Shown here piece after piece: positions 1 to 7,651 of a stretch of DNA of 20,555 nt. The stretch is from Actinomycetes bacterium. Lineage in GTDB: Bacteria; Actinomycetota; Thermoleophilia; BMS3ABIN01. The position numbers and the translations under genes were made by a program. The stretch covers positions 1 to 20,555 of the forward strand of contig JAJYIN010000012.1 in the NCBI GenBank assembly GCA_021790075.1, written 5' to 3'. The first letter of the stretch is position 1; each line of letters begins with the position of its first letter. The notes beneath the pieces are model-generated. The model did no database searches and was not told where the DNA came from. It saw only the letters and a program-made list of their open reading frames with translations.

Positions 1-4
1 GTAG

Positions 5-80
5 TGGTGGGCGATGGTGGGCTCGAACCACCGACCCCCTGCTTGTAAGGCAGGTGCTCTCCCAGCTGAGCTAATCGCCC
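5..80 (-). tRNA. tRNA-Val (anticodon UAC)
   Basis: Read on the minus strand, a full 76-nt cloverleaf is visible. The acceptor GGGCGAT (74-80) pairs with ATCGCCC (9-15). The D-arm has AGCTCAGCTGGGAGAGC. The anticodon stem CCTGC/GCAGG carries the loop CTTACAA, giving anticodon TAC, and the T-arm contains GGTTCGAGCC. The discriminator A and an encoded CCA end lie at 5-8. It is the last of three tRNA genes read in the same direction. A TTGACA-like hexamer on the minus strand at 169-174 may belong to its promoter, but I see no convincing -10 box 16-18 bases downstream. Confidence 0.96.
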
Positions 81-219
81 ACGCGCCGGACGGACGGCCT
101 GTCTCCGGCTCTCGACAGCCAGCGCTGCGGTTGTGGCTCCGCAGATGACTCGATCGCAAATCCCACCTTGTCAAATTTCCGCAATCACACCATTTCCGAA
201 ACCAGGGCTGGTGGGAAAA

Positions 220-295
220 TGGTGCCCCCAGGGGAATTCGAATCCCCGCCGCCGCCTTGAAAGGGCGGTGTCCTAGGCCACTAGACGATGGGGGC
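220..295 (-). tRNA. tRNA-Glu (anticodon UUC)
   Basis: On the minus strand this reads as a 76-nt tRNA. The acceptor GCCCCCA pairs with TGGGGGC. The anticodon stem CCGCC/GGCGG holds the loop CTTTCAA, giving anticodon TTC. The T-loop is GATTCGAATC and CCA is encoded at the 3' end (220-222 on the plus strand read TGG). The D-arm CGTCTAGTGGCCTAGGAC is typical of tRNA-Glu. It has its own extended -10 promoter candidate at 327-335. Confidence 0.96.
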
Positions 296-326
296 GTAAG
301 TGATTTCGGAGCCGGAGCCGGAGGTA

Positions 327-335
327 ATTATAGCA
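327..335 (-). promoter_or_regulatory. Extended -10 promoter candidate for tRNA-Glu
   Basis: The minus strand reads TGCTATAAT: a perfect TATAAT hexamer at 327-332 preceded by TGC, the extended -10 motif. No good -35 box is present, as is common for extended -10 promoters. Transcription would start near 320, leaving about 25 nt of leader before the tRNA. The motif is seen directly; promoter activity is inferred. Confidence 0.55.
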
Positions 336-409
336 AAATGCGGCTCCAGCGGCCCGTGTTGGAGCCGGCCAGGCCTGCCCCCGGAACCGGTGACGCGCAC
401 CGGAAAAAA

Positions 410-485
410 TGGTGAGCCGTGCTGGGCTCGAACCAGCGACACCCGGATTAAAAGTCCGGTGCTCTACCAACTGAGCTAACGGCCC
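410..485 (-). tRNA. tRNA-Lys (anticodon UUU)
   Basis: On the minus strand a 76-nt tRNA starts GGGCCGT and ends ACGGCTC plus ACCA, so the acceptor contains one G-U pair at the second position. The anticodon stem CCGGA/TCCGG has the loop CTTTTAA, giving anticodon TTT. The D-arm AGCTCAGTTGGTAGAGC and the T-arm GGTTCGAGCC are canonical. It is first in the Lys-Glu-Val series and sits 15 bases below a sigma70-type promoter candidate. Confidence 0.96.
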
Positions 486-499
486 ACAAACGGAAACAT

Positions 500-528
500 A
501 GTGTACTATAGGGCACCGGGGGCGGCAA
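500..528 (-). promoter_or_regulatory. Promoter candidate for the tRNA-Lys gene
   Basis: The minus strand has TTGCCG (523-528), a 17-base spacer, and TACACT (500-505). Start would be near 493, about 7 nt before the tRNA. The tRNA spacing gives the box pair extra weight, but promoter function is inferred from sequence only. Confidence 0.5.
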
Positions 529-555
529 ACACCGTCTGTGTGCGCGTTTTAGAGA

Positions 556-583
556 TTGACATTCCCCGATATCGGGCAATACT
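556..583 (+). promoter_or_regulatory. tkt promoter candidate with a palindromic operator-like spacer
   Basis: A perfect -35 TTGACA (556-561) is followed after 16 bases by AATACT (578-583; TACTAA at 580-585 is an alternative with an 18-base spacer). The spacer carries the perfect 12-bp palindrome CCCGATATCGGG (565-576). This extends to a 20-bp dyad at 561-580, ATT to AAT, with a single mismatched pair. A regulator bound there would cover both promoter boxes. The regulator is unknown; the operator role is inference from position and symmetry. Confidence 0.5.
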
Positions 584-606
584 AAAACAGCTGTGGCTTG
601 GATGAG

Positions 607-659
607 CGGAACCTGGCAATGCGTGTCTCCTGACACGCCGCTAAAAAAAGTGAGTTCCG
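607..659 (+). promoter_or_regulatory. Structured 5' leader of tkt
   Basis: CGGAAC (607-612) can pair with GTTCCG (654-659). They enclose a perfect 7-bp hairpin, GCGTGTC (621-627), loop TCCT, GACACGC (632-638), followed by CGCT and seven A's. It lies in the roughly 150-nt leader between the tkt promoter candidate and the tkt start. I do not recognise it as any known riboswitch class. It could be a regulatory or stabilising structure, or chance pairing. Confidence 0.35.
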
Positions 660-737
660 GCAACAGCAGAATAAGTGAACGCGTTGGGCCTCGGGCACAC
701 CGATAACCGCCAAGAACCGATCCAGAATGGAGTCCAG

Positions 738-2783
738 ATGGCGACTACGACCACCGATCTCGACCAGCTTTGTATCAACACTATCCGCTTCCTGGCCGTG
801 GACGCGGTCCAGAAAGCCAACTCGGGGCACCCGGGCATGCCCATGGGCGCCGCCTCGATGGCCTATGTGCTCTGGACTAAGTTCCTTCGTTTCGACCCCA
901 GCGCGCCGGACTGGCCCGACCGCGACCGCTTCATCCTGAGTGCCGGGCACGGCTCGATGCTGCTCTATTCCCTGCTGCACCTCACCGGCTATGACATGTC
1001 GATGGACGAGCTGATGAGTTTCCGCCAGTGGGGCAGCAAGACGCCGGGGCACCCGGAGAGCCTGCTGGCGGACGGCGTCGAGGTGACCACCGGGCCGCTG
1101 GGCCAGGGCATCAGTAACGCCGTCGGCATGGCGATGGCGGAGCGTTTCCAGGCCAGCCAGTACAACCTGCCGGGGCACAAGATCATCGACCATTGCACCT
1201 ATGTGATTGCCAGTGACGGCGACCTGATGGAAGGCATCTCTTCGGAAGCCTGCTCGCTCGCCGGCCACCTGGGCCTGGGCAAGCTCATCTGCTTCTACGA
1301 TGACAACCACATCTCCATCGAGGGCAGCACCGATCTGGCCTTCACCGAGGATCGCGGGCTGCGGTTCGAAGCCTACGGCTGGCATGTACAGCGGATCGAG
1401 GACGGAAATAACCTGCTGGCGATCGAGGCAGCCGTCGAGGCGGCCCGCGAGGAGTCGGATCGGCCGTCGCTGATCGAGGTCCGCACTCATATCGGCTACG
1501 GCAGCCCTCACAAGCAGGACTCGGCCTCCGCCCACGGCGAGCCGCTCGGCGTGGAAGAAGTGAAACTAACCAAGGAGAACCTGGGCTGGCCGACGGAGCC
1601 CGATTTCTATGTGCCTGAGGAAGCCTTCAACCACTTCCGGGAGGCGGGCGCCAAGGGCAAGGCGCTGCACGAGGAATGGCAGAAGCGGTTCGAGGCCTAC
1701 GCCGGCGAGAACGCGGAGCTGGCGGCGCGGTTCCAGTCGGAGCTCGCACGCGAGCTACCCGATGGCTGGGACGCGGACCTGCCCCGCTTCCAGGCGGCGG
1801 ACGATCCGATCGCTACGCGCGCGGCTTCCGGTAGATGCATCAACGCGCTGGCGCCGCGGCTGCCCAACCTGATGGGCGGCTCGGGGGACCTGGCGCCTTC
1901 CACCGATACGCTCATCGACGGCGGCGGCGATTTCGAGCCGGGCACCGTCGGGCGCAACCTCCACTTCGGCGTGCGCGAGCACGGCATGGGCGCCGTGGTC
2001 AACGGCCTGGCGCAGCACGGGGGCATCATCCCCTACGGCGCCACCTTCCTCATCTTCTCGGATTACATGCGGGCGGCGATCCGCCTCGGGGCGCTGCAGG
2101 AGGCTCCCGCTATCTGGGTGTTCACGCACGACAGCGTCGGGCTCGGTGAGGACGGCCCCACCCATCAGCCGGTCGAGCAGCTGATGTCGCTGAGGGCGAT
2201 GCCCGGGCTGGTGGTGATCCGGCCCGCCGACGCCTGCGAGACGGCGGCCGCCTGGCGGATGGCGGTGACGCTCAACAGCAGGCGAGTGCCGGTGGCCCTC
2301 GCGCTCACGCGGCAGAAGCTGCCGGTGCTGGGCGCGCCCGAGTCAGACGAGGGTGTGGCGCGCGGCGCCTATGTGCTGGCGGAAGGGCCGCGCGGCTCCC
2401 ACTCGCTGGACGTCATCCTCATCGCTACCGGCTCCGAGGTGCACACGGCGCTGACGGCCCGCGAGGAGATGACGAAAAGGAAGATCAACGCCCGCGTGGT
2501 GAGCATGCCCAGCTGGGAACTCTTCGAGGAACAGGACCAGTCTTACCGGGATGAGGTGCTGCCGGCGGCGGTCACCGACAGGATCTCCATCGAGGCGGGG
2601 GTCACTTTCGGCTGGTGCCGCTATACGGGCGACCGGGGGATCAACATCGGCATCGACCGCTACGGGGCCTCGGCGCCGGGCGGGGTGGTACTCGATAAGC
2701 TCCGCATCAACACCGGTCACATCATCAAGAAAGTGATGGGGCTGCTGTCGCACGAGCCCGGCATGGCGGACTGGGATCTGTAG
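738..2783 (+). CDS. tkt: Transketolase
   Basis: Transketolase moves two-carbon ketol units between sugar phosphates in the cytosolic non-oxidative pentose phosphate pathway, using thiamine diphosphate (ThDP) and a divalent metal. The 681-residue product has the family's normal size. Visible landmarks are the N-terminal [12 protein letters not shown] (26-37), [10 protein letters not shown] (68-77), the ThDP/metal motif SDGDLMEG (159-166) ending in DDNHISIEG (188-196), and a C-terminal pyrimidine-binding half that includes FGVREHGMG. An upstream in-frame ATG exists at 675, but 738 gives the usual N-terminus and has GGAG (729-732) just ahead. The gene converges on the purine operon across a foldback element. 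It feeds ribose-5-phosphate toward PRPP, so the neighbourhood is metabolically coherent. Confidence 0.96.
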   Translation: MATTTTDLDQLCINTIRFLAVDAVQKANSGHPGMPMGAASMAYVLWTKFLRFDPSAPDWPDRDRFILSAGHGSMLLYSLLHLTGYDMSMDELMSFRQWGSKTPGHPESLLADGVEVTTGPLGQGISNAVGMAMAERFQASQYNLPGHKIIDHCTYVIASDGDLMEGISSEACSLAGHLGLGKLICFYDDNHISIEGSTDLAFTEDRGLRFEAYGWHVQRIEDGNNLLAIEAAVEAAREESDRPSLIEVRTHIGYGSPHKQDSASAHGEPLGVEEVKLTKENLGWPTEPDFYVPEEAFNHFREAGAKGKALHEEWQKRFEAYAGENAELAARFQSELARELPDGWDADLPRFQAADDPIATRAASGRCINALAPRLPNLMGGSGDLAPSTDTLIDGGGDFEPGTVGRNLHFGVREHGMGAVVNGLAQHGGIIPYGATFLIFSDYMRAAIRLGALQEAPAIWVFTHDSVGLGEDGPTHQPVEQLMSLRAMPGLVVIRPADACETAAAWRMAVTLNSRRVPVALALTRQKLPVLGAPESDEGVARGAYVLAEGPRGSHSLDVILIATGSEVHTALTAREEMTKRKINARVVSMPSWELFEEQDQSYRDEVLPAAVTDRISIEAGVTFGWCRYTGDRGINIGIDRYGASAPGGVVLDKLRINTGHIIKKVMGLLSHEPGMADWDL

Positions 2784-2790
2784 ACGCGGG

Positions 2791-2937
2791 AAACTCGGGG
2801 ACACCATACTATTTATTTGCAGGTGTTTTGCCAATTGGTCCAAGCAGGTTATTGCGAGGTCATAGTACAATTCCCAGCGTCGTTAAACCACCATTCGCAA
2901 AATACCTGCAAATAAATAGTATGGTGTCCCCGAGTTT
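2791..2937. mobile_element. 147-bp foldback element with 34-bp perfect inverted repeats (MITE/REPIN-like)
   Basis: The left arm (2791-2824, AAACTCGGGGACACCATACT onward) and right arm (2904-2937) are perfect 34-bp inverted copies. Pairing continues inward with interruptions (2826-2831 with 2897-2902, 2833-2835 with 2893-2895, 2836-2839 with 2887-2890). This leaves an unpaired centre of about 47 bases with no coding potential. The last base of the right arm is the first plus-strand base of the purH stop codon (TTA at 2937-2939). A lone near-identical arm lies at 11677-11711. From memory, ends with GGTGTCCCCGAGTT flank Y1/REP-associated tyrosine transposase genes in other bacteria, but I cannot check that here. 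No transposase is in the window. Since it lies between convergent genes, its RNA hairpin (plus strand followed by TTTTAG) may serve as a shared terminator. Confidence 0.7.
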
Positions 2938-4478
2938 TAGTGCAGGAAGTGGCGCGTGTGCGTGAAGATCATCGCCACGTCGTTCTCGTCGCAGGCCTTG
3001 ATCACATCCTCGTCCCGCATGGAGCCGCCCGGCTGGATGACACAAGAGACACCTTTGGGGATGAGCAGGTCCAGAGCGTCGGTGAAGGGGAAGAACGCGT
3101 CCGAAGCCACCGAGGCCCCCTTGAGCTCGCCCAGTGATTTCCCCAGGGCGAGGTTGGCGGCGTCCACCCGGCTCATCTGCCCGGCGCCGATGCCAACGGT
3201 GGCCAGGCCGCTGGCGATGACGATGGCATTGGAGCGCACGTGCTTGGCGACGCGCCAGGCGAAGAGAGCGTCGCCCCATTCATTCTCGGTGGGGTGGCGC
3301 TTGGTGACCACGTCCATGGTGTCGCGCTCGTTGACGCCCGAATCCTTGTCCTGCAACAGGATACCGCCGATGACGCGCTTGAAGTCCGGCTCCCCCGTGA
3401 CCGTCTTGCGGCGTTCTTCATTGACCAGAATCCTGATCTTTGGCTTTTTGGTCAGAATCTCGACCGCCTCGGCCACGTAGCCGGGCGCGAACAGGACTTC
3501 CACGAACAGCTTCGAGAGCTGCTCGGCCAGTTCCTCGTCGACGATGCGGTTCAGCGCGATCACGGAGCCGAAGGCGCTCACCGGGTCGGCCGCCAGCGCC
3601 TTCTTGTAGGCGCGGCCGATATCCTCGGCCACCGCGGCGCCACAAGGGTTGTTATGCTTGACGATCACCGCCGCCGGCAGGGAGAATTCCCGCAGCAGCC
3701 GCCGCGCCGAATTCAGGTCGAGCAGGTTGTTGAAGCTGAGCTCGCCGCCGTGCAGCTGGGTCACGCGGGAAAGCAGGTGCCGCCGGGCGCCCACCTCGGC
3801 GTAGTAGGCCGCCCGCTGATGCGGGTTCTCGCCGTACTTGAGCGCCTGCACCTTCTCGAAATCCACCAGCATGAAGGGCGGGAAGTCGTCCACGCCCTCG
3901 CTGAACCAGTTGGCGATGACGGTGTCGTAGTGGGCGATGTTGTGAAAGGTCTGCGTGGCAAGGTCGCGGAGCGTCCCCGGGCTCAGCTGGTTGTCGTTGG
4001 CCTTCATCTCCTCGATGATCTCCGGGTAGCGCCGCGGGTCGGTGACCACCGCCACGCTCTTGAAGTTCTTGGCCGCCGCCCGCACCATGGTGGGGCCGCC
4101 GATGTCGATGTTCTCGATCACTTCTTCCTCGGTGACGCCGCGGGTGCCGGCCACTTCCTCAAAGGGATACAGATTCACAACCACCATGTCAATGGGATCG
4201 ATGCCCTTTTCCTTCAGGGTCAGCATATGCTCGTGCTTGTCGCGCTCGGCCAGGAGGCCGGCATGGATATGGGGGTGCAGAGTCTTGACGCGCCCGTTGA
4301 GGATCTCGGGAAAGCCGGTGACCTCATCGACAGGAATGACCTTGATGCCCTTTTCCCGCAGGAACTTGGCGGTGCCTCCGGTGGAGATGATCTCGACTCC
4401 CATCGCCGCCAGTTCCGCGGCAAACTTGTCCAGCCCGATTTTGTTGGAGACCGAGATGAGTGCGCGTTTGACTTTCAA
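2937..4478 (-). CDS. purH: Bifunctional AICAR formyltransferase/IMP cyclohydrolase
   Basis: PurH performs the last two steps to IMP in the cytosol: formylation of AICAR with 10-formyl-THF, then ring closure. The 513 residues hold an N-terminal MGS-like cyclohydrolase domain (about 1-195; RALISVSNK, STGGTAKFL, GRVKTLHPH). The AICAR transformylase domain follows, with KYGENPHQRAAYY (214-226) and the catalytic KHNNPCG (274-280). GIGAGQMSR and SDAFFPF lie further on. The start is TTG at 4476-4478 with a strong GGAGG five bases ahead, giving the standard N-terminus MKVKRALISVSNK. It is the last gene of the operon, 46 bases after purN. Its TAA stop touches the foldback element; the coding part is intact to the usual RHF-type C-terminus (FTHTRHFLH). 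Confidence 0.97.
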   Translation of the reverse strand: MKVKRALISVSNKIGLDKFAAELAAMGVEIISTGGTAKFLREKGIKVIPVDEVTGFPEILNGRVKTLHPHIHAGLLAERDKHEHMLTLKEKGIDPIDMVVVNLYPFEEVAGTRGVTEEEVIENIDIGGPTMVRAAAKNFKSVAVVTDPRRYPEIIEEMKANDNQLSPGTLRDLATQTFHNIAHYDTVIANWFSEGVDDFPPFMLVDFEKVQALKYGENPHQRAAYYAEVGARRHLLSRVTQLHGGELSFNNLLDLNSARRLLREFSLPAAVIVKHNNPCGAAVAEDIGRAYKKALAADPVSAFGSVIALNRIVDEELAEQLSKLFVEVLFAPGYVAEAVEILTKKPKIRILVNEERRKTVTGEPDFKRVIGGILLQDKDSGVNERDTMDVVTKRHPTENEWGDALFAWRVAKHVRSNAIVIASGLATVGIGAGQMSRVDAANLALGKSLGELKGASVASDAFFPFTDALDLLIPKGVSCVIQPGGSMRDEDVIKACDENDVAMIFTHTRHFLH

Positions 4479-4524
4479 TCTTTCCTCCCAGGTAGCGGCG
4501 GCAAATTAAATGCAAATCGGCGCG

Positions 4525-5151
4525 TCAGTCAATCAATACCTTGCGCGGGTTGCTCTCGTCGAAGCGTACCCGGCCGGCGGCTATCAGCTCGATGGCGCGC
4601 GGCAGGATCCGGTGCTCGACCTCGTGAATCCGCTCCCGCAGGCTTTCGACCGTGTCATTATATGCTATGTCAACAGCTTCTTGAAGAATGATAGGGCCGG
4701 TGTCGGTGCCCTCGTCGACGAAATGGACGGTGACCCCGGTGATCCAGGCCCCGTACGCCATGGTGTCCTCGATGGGGGTCCCGCCGGGAAAAGCGGGCAG
4801 CAGGGAAGGGTGCAGGTTGATCACCTTGTAGGGGAAACGGTCCAGGAAGACGGGCGTTACCACCCGCATGTAGCCGGCCAGCACCACCAGGTCGACGCCG
4901 TGGCGCTCCAGCTCCTCGGCCACGGCCCAGTCGTGCTCGCTGCGCTTGGGGCAATCCCGGGACTCGAGGACCGCTGTGGGGATACCTGCCTGCGCGGCCC
5001 GCTTAAGGCCGTAGGCGTCCGGCCTGTCGCTGAGGACGACGGCGACCTCGATGCCCTGCGGGCCCTGGTGCAGCTTGTCGATGATGCTCTGCAGGTTCGA
5101 GCCCGAACCGGAAATCAGCACGCCCAGGCGGAACGGCGCCGGATTCCCCAT
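4525..5151 (-). CDS. purN: Phosphoribosylglycinamide formyltransferase (GAR transformylase 1)
   Basis: PurN transfers the formyl group of 10-formyl-THF to GAR, the third step of IMP synthesis. The 208-residue protein matches the usual length. It starts with the glycine loop LISGSGSNLQSI (12-23). It has the catalytic triad of the family: Asn112 and His114 in INLHPSLLPAFPG, and Asp150 in DEGTDTGPI. The ATG at 5149-5151 lies two bases after the purM stop, with AAGGAGGG overlapping the end of purM, so translation is probably coupled. The folate-binding stretch reads FPGGTPIEDTMAYG, a variant of the usual FPG-x-H loop. No sign of truncation. Confidence 0.96.
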   Translation of the reverse strand: MGNPAPFRLGVLISGSGSNLQSIIDKLHQGPQGIEVAVVLSDRPDAYGLKRAAQAGIPTAVLESRDCPKRSEHDWAVAEELERHGVDLVVLAGYMRVVTPVFLDRFPYKVINLHPSLLPAFPGGTPIEDTMAYGAWITGVTVHFVDEGTDTGPIILQEAVDIAYNDTVESLRERIHEVEHRILPRAIELIAAGRVRFDESNPRKVLID

Positions 5152-5153
5152 AA

Positions 5154-6185
5154 CTAGCCCTCCTTGAAATCGACTTTATGCTCTCCGGTCACGACCTCGC
5201 CGATGACGGCGGCCCCCTCGACGGCCGGCAGCGCTTTTTCCGCGTCGGCGGCCGGCACCACCGCCACGTAGCCGATGCCCATGTTGAAGGTCCTGAGCAT
5301 CTCGGACGTCTCGACGCCCCCCAGCTCCTGGAGCGCCTTGAAGACAGCCGGCGCCGGCCAGCTTGTCCGGTCGATGCGGACGCCCAGGCCCGCGGGGAGC
5401 GCCCGCGGCACGTTGTCCGGCAGCCCGCCGCCGGTGATGTGGGCCATCGCCCTAACGTCGCAGGTCTTCATCAGCACCGCCACCTCGCGGGCGTAGATCC
5501 GGGTCGGCTCCAGCAGGACGGGACCGGCGGGGCCGGCGCCGGGGAGCTCGTCCGTATAGGAAATTTTGTTGGCCTCGAGTATCTTCCTGACCAGCGAAAA
5601 GCCGTTGCTGTGGACGCCGCTCGACGGCAGCCCGATGACCGCGTCGCCGGCGCTCACGCGGCTGCCATCAATGATCGCCCCCCTCTCCACAACCCCGACC
5701 GCAAAGCCGGCCAAGTCGAAACGGCCTCCCTGGTAGAGGTCGGGCATCTCGGCCGTCTCGCCTCCCAGGAGGGCGCAGCCGGACCGGCGGCAGCCCTCGG
5801 CTACCCCTTCCACCAGCGCCGCGGCCCTGGCGGGGTCCAGTCTGCCGACGGCCAGATAATCGAGGAAGAAGAGCGGCCGGGCGCCGCAGGTGATGAGGTC
5901 GTTCACGGACATGGCCACCAGGTCGATGCCGACGGTGTCGTATCGGCCCATGGCCTTGGCGATGAGCACCTTGGTGCCGACGCCGTCGGTGGCGGAAACC
6001 AGCACCGGATTTTTCATGGGGGGAAGCTCGACCAGGCCGGCGAAACCGCCCAGTCCGCCGATGATTTTGAGGTCTCCCGTGGTGGAAGCGACGGCGGCGC
6101 GGATCCGCTCCACTACTTCAGCGCCGGCATCGATATTCACGCCGGCCCCGGCGTAGGTGAGGGGCTCTTTCCGCGACGGGTCTAT
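5154..6185 (-). CDS. purM: Phosphoribosylformylglycinamidine cyclo-ligase (AIR synthetase), probable ATA start
   Basis: PurM closes the imidazole ring (FGAM to AIR) using ATP. The sequence is a complete AIR synthetase: LTYAGAGVNIDAG near the N-terminus, SATDGVGTK (65-72), SVNDLITCGARPLFFLDY and LGGETAEMPDLY. The frame has no ATG, GTG, TTG or CTG between its purF-overlapping part and LTYAG. The next canonical start, GTG at 6138-6140, would remove the conserved LTYAGAG. ATA at 6183-6185 sits 8 bases after AGGAG and overlaps the purF stop TAG as ATAG. It would give a 343-residue protein, close to the E. coli length. I use it as the most likely start. Alternatives are a base error, the truncated GTG start, or the implausible ATG at 6314 inside purF. 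Confidence 0.93.
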   Translation of the reverse strand: MDPSRKEPLTYAGAGVNIDAGAEVVERIRAAVASTTGDLKIIGGLGGFAGLVELPPMKNPVLVSATDGVGTKVLIAKAMGRYDTVGIDLVAMSVNDLITCGARPLFFLDYLAVGRLDPARAAALVEGVAEGCRRSGCALLGGETAEMPDLYQGGRFDLAGFAVGVVERGAIIDGSRVSAGDAVIGLPSSGVHSNGFSLVRKILEANKISYTDELPGAGPAGPVLLEPTRIYAREVAVLMKTCDVRAMAHITGGGLPDNVPRALPAGLGVRIDRTSWPAPAVFKALQELGGVETSEMLRTFNMGIGYVAVVPAADAEKALPAVEGAAVIGEVVTGEHKVDFKEG

Positions 6186-7645
6186 ATCACCGGCTCCTTT
6201 TCGGCCTGGCTGCCCTGAACCGGTTCCTGCTCGACCTGCTCGAAGCGGTGCTTGCTCATCTTGACGGCGTCGGGCACGTCCACCGGGTAGTCCCCGGTGA
6301 AGCAGGCGCGGCAAAACCGCTCCGCCGGCAGGTCCACCGCCCGCTGGAGCCCTCCCAGGGAGAGGTATCCCAGGGAAGTGGCGCCCACGTGCTCGCGGAT
6401 CTCGTTCACCGACTTGGTGGAGGCGATCAGGAGGCTGCTGGTGGCGGTGTCGATGCCGTAAAAACAGGGATGGGTGATCGGCGGCGAGCTGACGCGCAGG
6501 TGAACCTCTTTAGCCCCGGCGTCGAAGAGCATGCGCACGATCTTGTTGGTGGTGTTGCCGCGGACGATGGAGTCGTCCACCACCACCAGCCGCTTGCCCT
6601 TGATGACTTCCTTGAGCGGGTTCAGCTTGATGCGGACACCGTGCTGGCGCAGGTCCTGGTCCGGCTGGATGAAAGTGCGGCCGATGTAGCGGTTCTTGAT
6701 GAGGCCCTCGCCGTAAGGGATGCCGCTGGCGCGGGCGAAGCCGATGGCCGCGGGCGTGCCGGTGTCCGGCACGGGGATGACCATGTCGGCGTCGGCGGGA
6801 AACTCGCGGGCCAGCTCCTCGCCCATGCGGTTGCGAATGCGCGAGACCGTCCGGTCCTCGATGACCGAGTCCGGCCGCGCGAAGTAAATAAATTCAAAGA
6901 TGCACAGCGCCTGCTTGTTGGCAGGCTCGACGATCTGGGTGACCTCGAGCCGGCCCGGCCGCAGCACCGCCATCTGGCCCGGCCCCACCTCCTGGACGAA
7001 CTCGGCGCCGACGATGTCCAGGCCGCAGCTCTCCGAGGCCAGCATGTAGTTGCCGTCCTCCAGCCGGCCCACGCAAAGCGGCCGCACACCCCAGGGGTCG
7101 CGGAAGCCGATTACCAGGTCCTGCGAGAGCAGCACCACCGAGAAGGCGCCCTTGATCTTGGGAACGGTGGCCGCCACCGCGTCGCGGATGTCCTCGGCGG
7201 GGTGGGTGGCGATCAGCGCCGCCAGCAACTCGCTGTCGCTGGTGGAGTTGAGCTTGACGCCGGAAAGCTCCTCCCGCAGCTCGGCCGTATTGACAACGTT
7301 GCCGTTATGTCCAAGCGCCAGCGTGTGGCCGTTGCGGATGTGGCAGACCGGCTGCGAGTTGCGCCAGCGCGCCGAGCCGGTGGTGGAATAGCGCACGTGG
7401 CCGATGGCCGCCTGGCCGGAGAGGCTCCTGAGCGTCTCCTCCTTGAAGACATGCGAGACCAGGCCCATGTCCTTGAAGACCGTCAGGTGGCCGTTGTCGG
7501 AGACGGCGATACCGGCGCTCTCCTGGCCGCGGTGCTGCAGGGCGTAGAGCGTGAAGTAGGCCAGGCGGCTGACATCGCGCCCGGGGGCGCTGATGCCGAC
7601 GATGCCACAGGCTTCTTCCGGCTTGTCGTGATCGAACTCGTTCAT
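6182..7645 (-). CDS. purF: Amidophosphoribosyltransferase, Fe-S type with propeptide
   Basis: PurF makes phosphoribosylamine from PRPP and glutamine, the first committed and usually feedback-controlled step. Of the 487 residues, the first 12 form a propeptide; Cys13 in EEACGIVG would become the N-terminal nucleophile after cleavage. The Ntn glutaminase half includes YALQHRGQESAGIA. The C-terminal phosphoribosyltransferase half has the PRPP loop VVVDDSIVRGNTT (354-366). Cys248, Cys394, Cys445 and Cys448 fall at spacings close to those of the Bacillus subtilis enzyme's 4Fe-4S ligands, so an oxygen-labile cluster is likely. ATG at 7643-7645 is six bases after purL. Its last codons carry the AGGAG that appears to start purM. 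Confidence 0.97.
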   Translation of the reverse strand: MNEFDHDKPEEACGIVGISAPGRDVSRLAYFTLYALQHRGQESAGIAVSDNGHLTVFKDMGLVSHVFKEETLRSLSGQAAIGHVRYSTTGSARWRNSQPVCHIRNGHTLALGHNGNVVNTAELREELSGVKLNSTSDSELLAALIATHPAEDIRDAVAATVPKIKGAFSVVLLSQDLVIGFRDPWGVRPLCVGRLEDGNYMLASESCGLDIVGAEFVQEVGPGQMAVLRPGRLEVTQIVEPANKQALCIFEFIYFARPDSVIEDRTVSRIRNRMGEELAREFPADADMVIPVPDTGTPAAIGFARASGIPYGEGLIKNRYIGRTFIQPDQDLRQHGVRIKLNPLKEVIKGKRLVVVDDSIVRGNTTNKIVRMLFDAGAKEVHLRVSSPPITHPCFYGIDTATSSLLIASTKSVNEIREHVGATSLGYLSLGGLQRAVDLPAERFCRACFTGDYPVDVPDAVKMSKHRFEQVEQEPVQGSQAEKEPVI

Positions 7646-7651
7646 AGTCCC

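Noticed and set aside
146..174. Separate promoter for tRNA-Val
   Set aside because: TTGACA is present on the minus strand at 169-174, but no acceptable -10 box lies 16-18 bases downstream.
3240..4691. Long plus-strand open frame opposite purH and purN
   Set aside because: It is antisense to well-conserved purH/purN, has no family resemblance, and such shadow frames are common in GC-rich coding DNA. The same applies to 5178-6218, 6248-7999, 8021-9880 and 17798-18997 on the plus strand and 582-1535 on the minus strand.
5154..6314. purM starting at 6314 inside purF
   Set aside because: The first 43 residues are arginine/glycine-rich and unlike any PurM, as expected from out-of-frame reading of purF.
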